Positions 44,388 through 53,320 are shown, counted from the stretch's first letter. The stretch: DNA of 64,000 bases from JADCGM01 sp943368345 (GCA_943368345.1 CALRKY020000003.1:58195-122194); one strand, 5' to 3'. A program made the numbers and translations. The notes: generated from the sequence alone by a model not told the origin.

Positions 44388-46199
44388 TTACTCCTCCCCC
44401 ATCCTCAGTGCCGCAATAAACGCCTCCTGCGGGATATCCACATTCCCGTACTGCCGCATGCGCTTTTTGCCTTCCTTCTGCTTGTCGAGCAGCTTCTTCT
44501 TGCGGCTGATGTCGCCGCCATAGCATTTCGCGGTCACGTCCTTGCGCATCGCGGCGATGGTCTCTCGGGCGATGACCTTGCCGCCGATTGCCGCCTGCAC
44601 CGGGATCTTGAACAGGTGGCGCGGGATCAGGTCCTTCATCCGCTCGCACATGTGGCGGCCGCGCGGCTCGGCCTGGGCACGGTGGACGATCATCGACAGC
44701 GCATCGACCAGCTCGCCGTTGACCAGCACCGTCATCTTGACGAGGTCGCCCGACCGCGTGCCGATCTGGACATAGTCAAAGCTCGCATAGCCGCGGGAGA
44801 TGGATTTCAGGCGGTCGTAAAAGTCGAACACCACCTCGTTCAGCGGCAGTTCGTAAGTCAGCTGTGCGCGGCCGCCGACATAGGTCAAATTCTTCTGGAT
44901 GCCGCGCCGGTCCTGACAGAGTTTGAGGATAGACCCGAGATATTCGTCAGGAACATAGATGGTCGCCTCAATCCACGGCTCCTCCATATCAAGGATGTTC
45001 GACGGATCGGGCATGTCGGCGGGGTTGTGCAGCTCCATCGTCGCCGGCTCCCCTGAGCTTGTCGAAGGGCCGCGCATGTGGATTTTATAGATGACCGACG
45101 GCGCAGTTGTGATCAGGTCAAGGTCATACTCGCGGGTCAGCCGCTCCTGCACGATCTCCAGATGCAGCAGGCCAAGGAAGCCGCAGCGGAAGCCGAAGCC
45201 GAGTGCGGCGCTGGATTCGGTTTCAAAGCTGAACGACGCGTCGTTGAGGCGGAGCTTGCCGAGCGACTCGCGCAACTTCTCGAAGTCGGCGGCGTCGGTC
45301 GGGAACAGGCCGCAGAACACCACCGGCTGCACTTCCTGGAAGCCGGGGAGCGCCTGTGCGGTCGGGCGTTTGGCGTCGGTGATGGTGTCGCCGACATTGG
45401 TCTGCGCGACCTCCTTGATCTGCGCGGTAATGAAGCCAACCTCGCCGGGGCCGAGCGTGTCGATCTGTTCGATCTTCGGGCGGAATACCCCGACCCGGTC
45501 AACCAGATGCGTGGTCCCGGCCGCCATCATGGCGATCTGCATGCCCTTTTTCAGCACGCCGTCGATGACGCGCACGAGGATGACGACGCCAAGATAGGGG
45601 TCGTACCAGCTGTCGACCAGCATGGCCTTCAGCGGCGCGGCGATGTCGCCCTTGGGGGCGGGGATGCGCTCGATGACGGCATCAAGGATTTCCTCGATGC
45701 CGACACCGGTCTTGGCGCTGGCGAGCACGGCGTTGGAGGCATCAAGGCCGATCACCTCCTCGATCTGCTTGCGCACGTGCTCGGGTTCGGCGGCGGGCAG
45801 GTCGATTTTGTTGATGACCGGAATGATCTCATGATCATGCTCGATGGATTTATAGACATTCGCCAGCGTCTGCGCCTCGACGCCCTGGCTGGCGTCCACC
45901 ACCAGCAGGGCACCTTCGCAGGCCGCAAGGCTGCGGGAAACTTCATAGGCGAAGTCCACATGCCCGGGCGTGTCCATCAGGTTCAGGACATGACCCTTCC
46001 AGTCGAGCCGCACGGTCTGCGACTTGATGGTGATGCCGCGTTCCTTTTCGATGTCCATATTGTCGAGCACCTGCTCCGACATCTCGCGCGCGGTCAGCCC
46101 GCCGGTGCGCTGGATCAGCCGGTCGGCGAGCGTCGACTTGCCATGGTCGATATGGGCAATGATGGAAAAATTGCGGATAAGGCTGAGGTCTGCGGTCAT
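44388..46199 (-). CDS. lepA: Elongation factor 4
   Basis: The 603-residue GTPase back-translocates stalled ribosomes. It has SIIAHIDHGKSTLADRL (G1), ERGITI (G2), DTPGHVDF (G3) and NKIDLP (G4), and the C-terminal signature PRHLFKIPVQAAIGGK and DISRKKKLLDKQKEGKKRM. Near residues 376-383 an insertion reads GPSTSSGEP, encoded by a palindromic repeat (see its own entry), between YKIHMR and TMELHNPADMPD. The reading frame is kept, so the gene is presumably functional. ATG 46199 gives the standard start. Confidence 0.96.
   Translation of the reverse strand: MTADLSLIRNFSIIAHIDHGKSTLADRLIQRTGGLTAREMSEQVLDNMDIEKERGITIKSQTVRLDWKGHVLNLMDTPGHVDFAYEVSRSLAACEGALLVVDASQGVEAQTLANVYKSIEHDHEIIPVINKIDLPAAEPEHVRKQIEEVIGLDASNAVLASAKTGVGIEEILDAVIERIPAPKGDIAAPLKAMLVDSWYDPYLGVVILVRVIDGVLKKGMQIAMMAAGTTHLVDRVGVFRPKIEQIDTLGPGEVGFITAQIKEVAQTNVGDTITDAKRPTAQALPGFQEVQPVVFCGLFPTDAADFEKLRESLGKLRLNDASFSFETESSAALGFGFRCGFLGLLHLEIVQERLTREYDLDLITTAPSVIYKIHMRGPSTSSGEPATMELHNPADMPDPSNILDMEEPWIEATIYVPDEYLGSILKLCQDRRGIQKNLTYVGGRAQLTYELPLNEVVFDFYDRLKSISRGYASFDYVQIGTRSGDLVKMTVLVNGELVDALSMIVHRAQAEPRGRHMCERMKDLIPRHLFKIPVQAAIGGKVIARETIAAMRKDVTAKCYGGDISRKKKLLDKQKEGKKRMRQYGNVDIPQEAFIAALRMGEE
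45045..45072. repeat. Palindromic dispersed repeat inserted in lepA
   Basis: On the lepA coding strand the sequence CTTCGACAAGCTCAGG, flanked by CCC and GGG, encodes P-S-T-S-S-G. The same core is a well-known interspersed repeat of sphingomonads and some other proteobacteria, usually between genes. Here it lies inside a reading frame and adds about nine residues. Only this copy was seen in the window. Confidence 0.7.
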
Positions 46200-46281
46200 G
46201 GGCGGAGCGTGTAGCAGCCGCGACGCTTGACGCAAACCACGTGCCTGCCGCAGCATGGCGGTTCGTCAGGGGAGGCGGTTC

Positions 46282-47583
46282 ATGCTGCATGTCGCAATCA
46301 TCGGCTCGGGGCCGGCCGGCTATTATACCGCCGAGGCGTTGCAGAAGAAATTCGGCGGCGCGGTCCGCATCGACATCATCGACCGGCTGCCGACACCGTT
46401 CGGACTGATCCGGGCCGGGGTGGCACCCGATCACCAGTCAATCAAGGCGGTCAGCCGTCGCTATGAAGCGACTGCCCTCAGCGACAATGTCCGCTTCGTC
46501 GGCAATCTCGATATCGGGGAGGGCGTCACCATCGACGAACTGACCGAGCTTTATCACGCCGTGGTGATCGCAACGGGCGCCCCTGCTGACCGTAAGCTCG
46601 GGGTGCCGGGGGAGGATTTACCGGGGGTGATTGGCTCAGCGGCCTTTGTCGGCTGGTATAATGGCCATCCGGATTTTGCCGATTTGAACCCGCCGCTGGA
46701 TGTGGAGGCGGTGGCCATCGTCGGCAATGGCAATGTCGCGCTCGATGTGGCGCGGCTGCTGGCGAAAACCCCGGATGAGCTGATCTCCTCCGACATCGTC
46801 GCCCATGCCTTTGATGCGCTCGGGGCGTCGGGAGTTCGCGACGTGCATCTGGTCGGCCGGCGCGGGCCGCATCAGGTGAGCTTTACTCCCAAGGAACTGG
46901 GGGAGATGGGGCATCTGGCCCGGGCGCACCCGATTGTCTGGGCGAAAGACCTGCCCCCGCCGGAGAGCGACGCCGACCTGGAGCCGGGCTTGCGCAAGGT
47001 CGTGGGGCTTCTCCGCCAGTTTGCCGCCGGGGGGAGCAAGACCGACAAGCCGGTCCGGGTGCATTTCGACTTTTTCGCCCAGCCGCGCGCGGTGGAGGGC
47101 GATGGCCGGGTCGAACGGCTGGTGGTGGAATGCACCGCGCTGGGCCCCGACGGGCGCGCCACCGGGACGGGGGAAACCTATGCCATTGACTGCGGCATGG
47201 TGGTGGCCTGCATCGGCTACCGGACCAACCCGATCCCGGGTGTCCCTTATGACGCCGACCTCGGGCGGTTTGCCAATCTGGATGGGCGGATTGCCCCGGG
47301 CCTGTATGCGGTTGGCTGGGCACGGCGCGGCCCGACCGGCACCATCGGCACCAACCGTCCCGACGGCTTTGGTATCGCCGACCTGATCGCGGTGGATGAC
47401 CCGCAGGGCGCGCGCGACGGCGGCGACGGGCTCGACCGGCTGGTGGCCGCGCGCGACCTCTATGTGGTAACCTTCGCCGATTGGCAGAAGATTGAAGCAG
47501 CGGAAGTGGCTGCCGCACGCACCGGAGCTCCACGCGAGAAATTCGTGCGGGTCGGCGACATGTTGTCAGAAACCCGCCACTGA
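46282..47583 (+). CDS. Adrenodoxin-type ferredoxin/flavodoxin-NADP+ reductase
   Basis: The 433-residue flavoprotein has the FAD motif VAIIGSGPAGYYTAEALQ, the segment PTPFGLIRAGVAPDH, the NADP motif AIVGNGNVALDVARLLA and GWARRGPTGTIGTNR, all typical of adrenodoxin reductase and mycobacterial FprA. It passes electrons from NADPH to a ferredoxin that may feed cytochromes P450 or Fe-S assembly; neither is in the window. ATG 46282 follows GGGGAGG. tRNA-Pro is 53 bp downstream. Confidence 0.92.
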   Translation: MLHVAIIGSGPAGYYTAEALQKKFGGAVRIDIIDRLPTPFGLIRAGVAPDHQSIKAVSRRYEATALSDNVRFVGNLDIGEGVTIDELTELYHAVVIATGAPADRKLGVPGEDLPGVIGSAAFVGWYNGHPDFADLNPPLDVEAVAIVGNGNVALDVARLLAKTPDELISSDIVAHAFDALGASGVRDVHLVGRRGPHQVSFTPKELGEMGHLARAHPIVWAKDLPPPESDADLEPGLRKVVGLLRQFAAGGSKTDKPVRVHFDFFAQPRAVEGDGRVERLVVECTALGPDGRATGTGETYAIDCGMVVACIGYRTNPIPGVPYDADLGRFANLDGRIAPGLYAVGWARRGPTGTIGTNRPDGFGIADLIAVDDPQGARDGGDGLDRLVAARDLYVVTFADWQKIEAAEVAAARTGAPREKFVRVGDMLSETRH

Positions 47584-47636
47584 CCTGTCTTGCCGAGCTG
47601 TCGTCGAGGCGGTATAGCGCCGCCTCCCGCCGGTGA

Positions 47637-47713
47637 CGGGGAATAGCTCAGCCCGGTAGAGCACTGCCTTCGGGAGGCAGGGGCCGGAGGTTCGAATCCT
47701 CTTTCCCCGACCA
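47637..47713 (+). tRNA. tRNA-Pro (anticodon CGG)
   Basis: The cloverleaf is complete: acceptor CGGGGAA with TTCCCCG, D arm GCTC/GAGC, anticodon stem CTGCC/GGCAG around the loop TTCGGGA, T stem GGAGG/CCTCT around TTCGAAT, then discriminator A and an encoded CCA. The anticodon CGG reads CCG proline codons. G37 after the anticodon fits the usual methylated position. Confidence 0.97.
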
Positions 47714-47734
47714 ACACGCGGGACACCCGACAAA

Positions 47735-47764
47735 AGAGGCTGGCGGCAACGCTGGCCTCTTTTT
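47735..47764 (+). terminator. Intrinsic terminator after tRNA-Pro
   Basis: AGAGGCTGGCG (47735-47745) pairs with CGCTGGCCTCT (47750-47760) through 11 bp, two of them G-U, around a GCAA tetraloop, followed by five Ts. An A-run precedes it, so it could also work on the other strand. It is the clearest terminator in the window. Confidence 0.88.
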
Positions 47765-47786
47765 CCGTTGGGAGGCTGAGACGCGG

Positions 47787-47970
47787 TCAGCCCGCCCCGA
47801 CCCGGCCTTCGAAAATGCAGTCGAGCACCTTGATGTCGCGCAGTCGGGCGGCACCCACAGCATAGGGATCGGCACTCAGCACGGCAAAGTCGGCTTTCTT
47901 GCCTGCCGCAACCGATCCGACCAGATGGTCCATGCCAGATACAGCGGGTCAATCGGGGCCATATCTCCGT
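47787..47970 (-). pseudogene. Remnant of an amidohydrolase C-terminus
   Basis: On the minus strand the end of this stretch encodes VGSVAAGKKADFAVL, then RLRDIKVLDCIFEGRV and a stop, which is the C-terminal pattern of YtcJ-type metal-dependent amidohydrolases. A second frame just upstream reads APIDPLYLAW, a segment that belongs some tens of residues earlier in that family. The rest of the gene is missing and the two pieces are out of frame with each other. It is a decayed fragment next to tRNA-Pro. Confidence 0.7.
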
Positions 47971-48146
47971 CGATTCGAGTGTTTCAGGATAAGGCTATGT
48001 GACCAGGTCAGGGGGGGGGGAGAACTCCGAATTCCAGAGAAATTCGCCTTGCGCAACCCTCTATCCGCTCGATCTCGGCGCCGCAACTGGATCCGGGATT
48101 TAGCCTTCATTCCATATACTTCCTCTAAATACCAACCCGTGACGCT

Positions 48147-49187
48147 TCACACCAATCGCCACGGCAGGATTTCACCGGCATGGTAGGGGACAAGTTCGCC
48201 GTCGCCGATGGGGATAAGGTCGGGAACTTGGAACGGGGTCCGGTTCAGCACGATCTGATCGGTGTTGGGCGGCAGTCCGTAAAATCGCGGGCCGTGTTCG
48301 GAAGCGAAAGCTTCCAGTTTGTCGAGTGCGCCCTCCTCGTCGAAGGTCGCAGCATAGCTTTCGATGGCATAGGGCGCGTTGAAAATGCCGGCGCAGCCGC
48401 AGGCGGATTCTTTGGCGGATCTGGCATGCGGGGCGGAGTCGGTACCGAGGAAGAATTTGGGCGATCCGGACGTCGCCGCTTTGCGGAGCGCTAGCCGGTG
48501 CCGCTCCCGCTTGGCGACAGGCAGGCAATACATGTGCGGGCGGATGCCACCTTCGAACATGGCGTTCCGGTTGATACGTAAATGGTGCGGCGTGATCGTG
48601 GCTGCGAGATTGGGTCCGCCGCTTTCGACAAAGTCTGCGGCGTCGGCGGTGGTGATATGTTCAAACACCGCCTTCAGGTCCGGAAAATCGCGGGAGAGGG
48701 GGGCGAACACCCGTTCGATGAACACCGCCTCCCGGTCGAAAATATCAACGCCCGGCTCGGTCACCTCGCCGTGCAGCAGCAACGGCATCCCGATCCGCTG
48801 CATCCGCTCCAACACCCGGTGGATGTGTCGGACATCGGTGACCCCGTGCGCCGAATTGGTGGTGGCATGGGCGGGATAGAGTTTGCAGGCCGCAAACAGC
48901 CCCGCTGAAAAACCGCGCTCAATCTCGTCCGGATCGGTCCCGTCGGTCAGATAACAGGTGATGAGCGGCTGGAACGGCGCCGAGGGGCCAACGGCGGCGA
49001 GGATCCGGTCCCGATACGCCTTGGCTTCTGCTGCCAGCGTGATCGGCGGCACCAGATTTGGCATGACAATCGCCCGGGCGAACTGCCGTGCGGTATGGCC
49101 GGCAACCGATTTCAGCATGGCACCATCCCGCAGATGGACATGCCAGTCGTCGGGCTTGCGGAGGGTCAGCTGCTGCACCTGGGTCAT
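48147..49187 (-). CDS. pyrC: Dihydroorotase, homodimeric type
   Basis: The 346-residue zinc enzyme cyclises carbamoyl aspartate in pyrimidine synthesis. It has the metal-binding DWHVHLRDG, the carboxylated lysine in CKLYPAHATTNS, LLLHGEV, FEHITTADA and the catalytic aspartate in FLGTDSAPHA. The length and motifs match E. coli PyrC. It follows the MHS transporter on the same strand by nine bases on its upstream side. Confidence 0.96.
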   Translation of the reverse strand: MTQVQQLTLRKPDDWHVHLRDGAMLKSVAGHTARQFARAIVMPNLVPPITLAAEAKAYRDRILAAVGPSAPFQPLITCYLTDGTDPDEIERGFSAGLFAACKLYPAHATTNSAHGVTDVRHIHRVLERMQRIGMPLLLHGEVTEPGVDIFDREAVFIERVFAPLSRDFPDLKAVFEHITTADAADFVESGGPNLAATITPHHLRINRNAMFEGGIRPHMYCLPVAKRERHRLALRKAATSGSPKFFLGTDSAPHARSAKESACGCAGIFNAPYAIESYAATFDEEGALDKLEAFASEHGPRFYGLPPNTDQIVLNRTPFQVPDLIPIGDGELVPYHAGEILPWRLV

Positions 49188-49196
49188 CGCGGTCGG

Positions 49197-50462
49197 TTAC
49201 TCGTTTATCTCGGACTGGTCACGGGTTTCCGGCATGCTGATATAAACAACCAGCGACACCGCTATGGCGGCAGTCACATACCAGAAGAACCAGGACTCAT
49301 GGCCGATATCCTTCAGCTTTAGCGCGACAAATTCCGCCGTTCCGCCAAACAGCGCCACCGCGACTGCATAGGGCAGACCGACCCCCAGCGCGCGGATATC
49401 CGCCGGAAACAGCTCGGCCTTCACCAGACCGCTGATCGAGGAATAGAGCGCATTGACCGTCAGCGCGGCGGTGATCAGCAGCAGGGCCTGCATCGGCGTT
49501 GCGGCGGTGCCGATGGCCTGCATCAGCGGGACGGTGGTGAACATTCCGATCACGCCAAAGGCAATCAACTGCCGCCGCCGTCCGATCATGTCGCTCATTG
49601 CCCCGAACAGCGGCTGCAACACCATGAACACGCACAGCGACAGGGCGGCAATCATCGTCGCCTGCGGTTTGGAAAATCCGGCGGTATTGGCCAGATACTT
49701 CTGCATGTAGGTCGCAAAGGTATAGAAGGCGAGCGTGCCGCCGGCGGTCAGCCCGATCACCGTCAGGATCTGGCGGGGATGTTGGAGCAACCTCCGCATT
49801 TGATCGGTACGCTGGGCGGCCGTCAACGCCTCGAACGACGGGGTCTCTTCCATCCGACGGCGCAGAAGAATGGCAACCAGCGAGGCCAGGCCACCGAGCG
49901 CAAACGGGATGCGCCAGCCCCAGCTGTTCAGCTCGGCCTCGGTCAGCGTCATCTGCAACAGGATCAGCACCGCGAGCGCCAGCAATTGCCCGCCGACCAA
50001 GGTCACATATTGCCAGCTCGCCCAGAATCCGCGCCGTTTGGAGGCGGCCATCTCGCTGAGATAGGTCGCCGATGCGCCATATTCGCCGCCGACGCTGATC
50101 CCCTGCACAATCCGCGCGACCACCAGCAGGATCGGGGCGGCGACACCAATTGTTGCATAGGACGGGGTCAGGGCGATCATCATCGATCCGCCGCCCATCA
50201 TCCACACCGATACCAGCAAGGCGCTTTTCCGCCCGTGCCGGTCCGCCCACCAGCCGAGCAGCCAACCGCCCAACGGTCGCACCAGGAACCCGACCGCGAA
50301 GACTGCGGCGGTGTTCAGCAGTTGCGCGGTCGGATCGCCGTCGGGGAAGAAGCTGGCAGCAAAATAGAGGGAGAAGGACGCATAGACATACCAGTCGAAC
50401 CATTCGACCAGATTGCCAACCGACCCACCGAGGATCGACCGGATACGACGGCTGAGGGTCAT
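49197..50462 (-). CDS. MHS-family major facilitator transporter
   Basis: The 421-residue protein has 12 predicted membrane segments and the metabolite:H+ symporter hallmarks SVGNLVEWFDWYVYASF, GWWADRHGRK and the GGEYGASATYLSEMA motif. Relatives such as KgtP and ProP carry dicarboxylates or osmolytes with protons; the substrate here is not certain. ATG 50462 begins the conserved part; ATG 50498 would overlap the cytochrome b gene. It lies between pyrC and the cytochrome pair. Confidence 0.87.
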   Translation of the reverse strand: MTLSRRIRSILGGSVGNLVEWFDWYVYASFSLYFAASFFPDGDPTAQLLNTAAVFAVGFLVRPLGGWLLGWWADRHGRKSALLVSVWMMGGGSMMIALTPSYATIGVAAPILLVVARIVQGISVGGEYGASATYLSEMAASKRRGFWASWQYVTLVGGQLLALAVLILLQMTLTEAELNSWGWRIPFALGGLASLVAILLRRRMEETPSFEALTAAQRTDQMRRLLQHPRQILTVIGLTAGGTLAFYTFATYMQKYLANTAGFSKPQATMIAALSLCVFMVLQPLFGAMSDMIGRRRQLIAFGVIGMFTTVPLMQAIGTAATPMQALLLITAALTVNALYSSISGLVKAELFPADIRALGVGLPYAVAVALFGGTAEFVALKLKDIGHESWFFWYVTAAIAVSLVVYISMPETRDQSEINE

Positions 50463-50472
50463 CGGTGCCGGA

Positions 50473-51138
50473 TCAACCAAGGAAGCGGAACCCGTCATAG
50501 ACCGCCCAGACCAGCAGGAAGGCAACAATCGCCGCCACAACTGCCCGCCACGCCGGTGCGAACCGCACCCCGTCGCCATCACCCGCCCGCCAGCCGCGCA
50601 GCATCGGCGCGATGAGATTGTCCCGCTTGGCCAGATACCAACCGACCGCCGCCAGATGCAGGGCGATCAGCGCACCCAGCACATTGAAGAATTCATGGTG
50701 GACCTCCCCGGCCCATTTGCTGGTCGCCTCGCTGACCAGATGGTTCAGGGGCCCGGAATCGAGGCCCATGTCGGTATCGGTCGCCACCAGCCCAAGGCCG
50801 AGCTGAACCGCCAGCGCCAGCAACAACGCCACAACGCTCAGCGCCCCCAGCGGATTGTGACCCACGCCCGGGATATAGCGTCCGGCAACGAAGGCGGCGA
50901 TGGTCGATGGCCCGCGCACAAACCCGGCGAACCGCGCCGTCGAACTGCCGATCACCCCCCACAACAGGCGGAAGATCAGCAAGCCGAGGATCAGCAGGCC
51001 CGACCGCACATGCCAGACCAGATCACCCTCCTCCGCCGACCACCAGGAAAAGATGATCAGCGGTACCAGCGACCAATGCACGATGCGAACCGGCCAGTCC
51101 CAGACCGCGATGCGGCCTGCCACGGGGGTGTCAGTCAT
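50473..51138 (-). CDS. Cytochrome b561-type di-haem membrane protein
   Basis: The 221-residue protein has four membrane segments with histidines placed for haem binding: WPVRIVHWSLVPLIIF, WHVRSGLLILGLLIF and EVHHEFFNVLGALIALH. It belongs to the cytochrome b/b6 group that carries electrons between the quinone pool and small periplasmic cytochromes. The ATG at 51138 lies inside the 3' end of the cytochrome c' gene (8-bp overlap), so the two make a natural redox pair. Confidence 0.88.
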   Translation of the reverse strand: MTDTPVAGRIAVWDWPVRIVHWSLVPLIIFSWWSAEEGDLVWHVRSGLLILGLLIFRLLWGVIGSSTARFAGFVRGPSTIAAFVAGRYIPGVGHNPLGALSVVALLLALAVQLGLGLVATDTDMGLDSGPLNHLVSEATSKWAGEVHHEFFNVLGALIALHLAAVGWYLAKRDNLIAPMLRGWRAGDGDGVRFAPAWRAVVAAIVAFLLVWAVYDGFRFLG

Positions 51139-51592
51139 CGACCCGGAACTTGTCGTGGCAGGCCTTGCAGGCACCGCCGGTGGCCCGCAACTGGGTCATG
51201 AACGCCGCTGCATCAAAACTCGGGGCCTTGGAGGCGGCAACCAGCTTCTTCGATTCCCCCTCCAGATTGGCGGCGAGCGTCAGGAATGTCGCCATATCAG
51301 TCCAGATTTCGGCTTTTGCATCGGTCTTGATGCCGCTTTCCGGCCCGCTGCCCTTGGGGAACCAAGTCTTGATCAGAGGGGCCTGCCGGGCAATGGCAGC
51401 GCTGTGCTTCTGGATTTCGGCAGGCACCGGCGCGCCCGAGCGCAGCTGCCCGGCCATGCCCTTCATCGCCTCCCCCATCACCTCAAAGCCCTGGTGGCGG
51501 CTGTGCTGGATACTGCCAACCGGCCCATGCGCAAACGCCGCTGCCCCAAAACAGGCTACGACCAAGCTCGACGCGACAATCTTCCAACGCAT
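51131..51592 (-). CDS. Cytochrome c' (class II c-type cytochrome)
   Basis: The 153-residue periplasmic protein has a signal peptide (about residues 1-21), a four-helix-bundle-like body and a C-terminal haem site ACKACHDKFR (C142, C145, H146). Class II cytochromes of this kind handle NO or act in electron transfer. The cognate membrane cytochrome b overlaps its 3' end. ATG 51592 begins the signal peptide. Confidence 0.9.
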   Translation of the reverse strand: MRWKIVASSLVVACFGAAAFAHGPVGSIQHSRHQGFEVMGEAMKGMAGQLRSGAPVPAEIQKHSAAIARQAPLIKTWFPKGSGPESGIKTDAKAEIWTDMATFLTLAANLEGESKKLVAASKAPSFDAAAFMTQLRATGGACKACHDKFRVDD

Positions 51593-51806
51593 AACTGCTC
51601 CCCACAAAACGTCCACGCCGACGATGCCGCCTTCGAGCGCGAATGACAACTGGATGCGCCCGAAAAAAGCGGGTGCCGTTTCGGTTGCGATAGGCGGGCC
51701 GTACCGGTGCAAACGCCCCCCGGACTATTGCACCAGCTTCTGTCACTGACGTTGCGCAAATCTTGGTGTAGGGAGTTCGACCCAATCGGAATGAACGGCC
51801 TGATCG

Positions 51807-52667
51807 ATGACGCCTACCTCGAACGTCCCGCCCCGCATCTTCCCGACTGCAAGCGAGGAGGCAAAGGTGGCGGCCACCACCACCGCTATCGCCCAGACCG
51901 AGCATCCCGCCTATAAGTTGGCCTTTCAGGACGATGATTTCCTGCTGCGCGAGGAATTGCGTCCGGTCCGGTTTCAGCTGGAACTGCTGAAGACCGAATT
52001 GCTGCTGAGCGAGGCCGGGATCGAGTCGACGTTTGTCATGTACGGATCGGCCCGCATCCCTTCGCCCGAAGAGGTCGATGGATTGCTGGCGACGGCTGAA
52101 ACGCCGGAAGCGCAGGCGATTGCCGAACGGTTGGCGGCAAAGTCCGTCTATTATGAAGAGGCCCGGAAACTGGCTCAGCTGAGTTCGGCGGCACCGCTAG
52201 ATGACAGGGGGATGCGGCAGTTCGTGGTTTGCTCCGGCGGGGGGCCGTCGATCATGGAGGCAGCGAACCGCGGTGCCGCCGATGTCGGCGCCCCGTCGGT
52301 CGGCCTCAATATCGTGTTGCCGTTCGAACAACTGCCAAACCCCTATGTCACACCGGGACTATCGTTTCAGTTCCACTATTTCGCACTGCGCAAGATGCAC
52401 TTCCTGTTGCGTGCCCGCGCGGTTGCGGCGTTTCCGGGTGGATTTGGCACCTTTGACGAGCTGTTCGAGCTGCTGACCCTGGTGCAGACCGGCAAGGTCA
52501 AGCCAATGCCAATCCTGCTCTATGGCAAGGAATTCTGGACCCGGGTCGTCAATTTCGAAGCGCTTGCGGACGAAGGTGTCATTGCGCGCAGCGACCTCGA
52601 CCTGTTCCATTTTGTCGAAACCGCTGAGGAAGGCTGGGATATCGTCCGCGCCGCCTACCAGCTGTAG
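51807..52667 (+). CDS. LOG-family protein
   Basis: The 286-residue protein has the Rossmann-like LOG fold with the motifs VVCSGGGPSIMEAANRGA and PGGFGTFDELFELL. LOG proteins are phosphoribohydrolases that free cytokinin-type or other bases from nucleoside monophosphates, and are often mislabelled lysine decarboxylases. The N-terminal extension (about residues 1-70) is longer than in short LOG proteins and fits the larger bacterial subgroup. The true substrate is unknown. Confidence 0.87.
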   Translation: MTPTSNVPPRIFPTASEEAKVAATTTAIAQTEHPAYKLAFQDDDFLLREELRPVRFQLELLKTELLLSEAGIESTFVMYGSARIPSPEEVDGLLATAETPEAQAIAERLAAKSVYYEEARKLAQLSSAAPLDDRGMRQFVVCSGGGPSIMEAANRGAADVGAPSVGLNIVLPFEQLPNPYVTPGLSFQFHYFALRKMHFLLRARAVAAFPGGFGTFDELFELLTLVQTGKVKPMPILLYGKEFWTRVVNFEALADEGVIARSDLDLFHFVETAEEGWDIVRAAYQL

Positions 52668-52934
52668 GCTCCTCGTCCCGCCGCTCTCGCTGCCAGCTTG
52701 CAGGAGGGTGTTCGTCCGGAGTGACCGCGAAGACTGAGGTTGCGACGGTCAGCGCCGGAGGAACGACCACAGCTCACGCTACAAAAGCTACGCCGTGCGC
52801 GAGGTATGCAAAGCGCTCGCACTCAAACCCTGGTTGCGCAACCATGCCTGGCCCCGTCCACACGGTCGCGTGCAATCCATCCCACCCGTCAGTCCGCGCA
52901 ATTCGCTGATGAACAACCTGTTGAGGTTCTACAC
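52668..52934. other. Intergenic region, nothing recognised
   Basis: This 267-bp gap between the LOG gene and a small secreted protein gene holds no convincing gene, repeat or terminator. A plus-strand open frame crosses it (with SYAVREVCKALALKPW) but then runs antisense through the next gene, so it was not called. Confidence 0.5.
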
Positions 52935-53198
52935 CTACGGGGTGCCGGCTGGTGCTGCAGCCGGCGCTTCCGATGGCGCAGGCTTGGCAGCGGCGGACTT
53001 GCGGGCCGGGCGGCAGGATTTCTGGGATTTGACCAGCGACCCTGTCTCAAAGACCTCACTGCAGACCCGCTTTTTCTTGACCACCGGCGCGGGAGCCGGG
53101 GCCGCCTCTTCAACCGTCTGACCGGTTGTTTCGGTCGCCAACACTGGGGCAGACAGAATCATAGCGGCAGCAACCGCCAGCAGGGAAACGCGACGCAT
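52935..53198 (-). CDS. Small exported protein with two cysteines
   Basis: The 87-residue product has a signal peptide (RRVSLLAVAAAMILSAPVLA, cleavage near residue 22), a basic stretch VVKKKRVCSEVFETGSLV, a second cysteine in KSCRPARKS, and an alanine/proline-rich tail. The two mature cysteines could form a disulfide. Similar small proteins are common in sphingomonads without known function. GGAG lies about ten bases before the ATG at 53198. Confidence 0.6.
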   Translation of the reverse strand: MRRVSLLAVAAAMILSAPVLATETTGQTVEEAAPAPAPVVKKKRVCSEVFETGSLVKSQKSCRPARKSAAAKPAPSEAPAAAPAGTP

Positions 53199-53288
53199 CT
53201 GGAAACACTCCAAGTTGAACCGCGCGTCCATAGTGCGGTGGCCACACAATGAAAACCCGTTTTGCGGTGGACGGCACAAGGCTGACCA

Positions 53289-53314
53289 ACCCCGCCGGTT
53301 CACACCGGCGGGGT
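53289..53314. terminator. Terminator-like hairpin downstream of degP
   Basis: ACCCCGCCGG (53289-53298) and CCGGCGGGGT (53305-53314) form a perfect 10-bp stem around TTCACA, directly after the degP stop codon on the minus strand. No T-run follows on either strand, so factor-dependent or weak termination is likely. Confidence 0.5.
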
Positions 53315-53320
53315 CACGGA

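Noticed and set aside
47566..47952. Minus-strand frame across the tRNA-Pro gene
   Set aside because: It runs through the tRNA and terminator and joins unrelated frames; only the amidohydrolase-like tail in another frame is meaningful.
52795..53121. 108-codon plus-strand frame in the gap after the LOG gene
   Set aside because: More than half of it is antisense to the small exported protein gene, which has a signal peptide and ribosome-binding site. The rest matches nothing I know.
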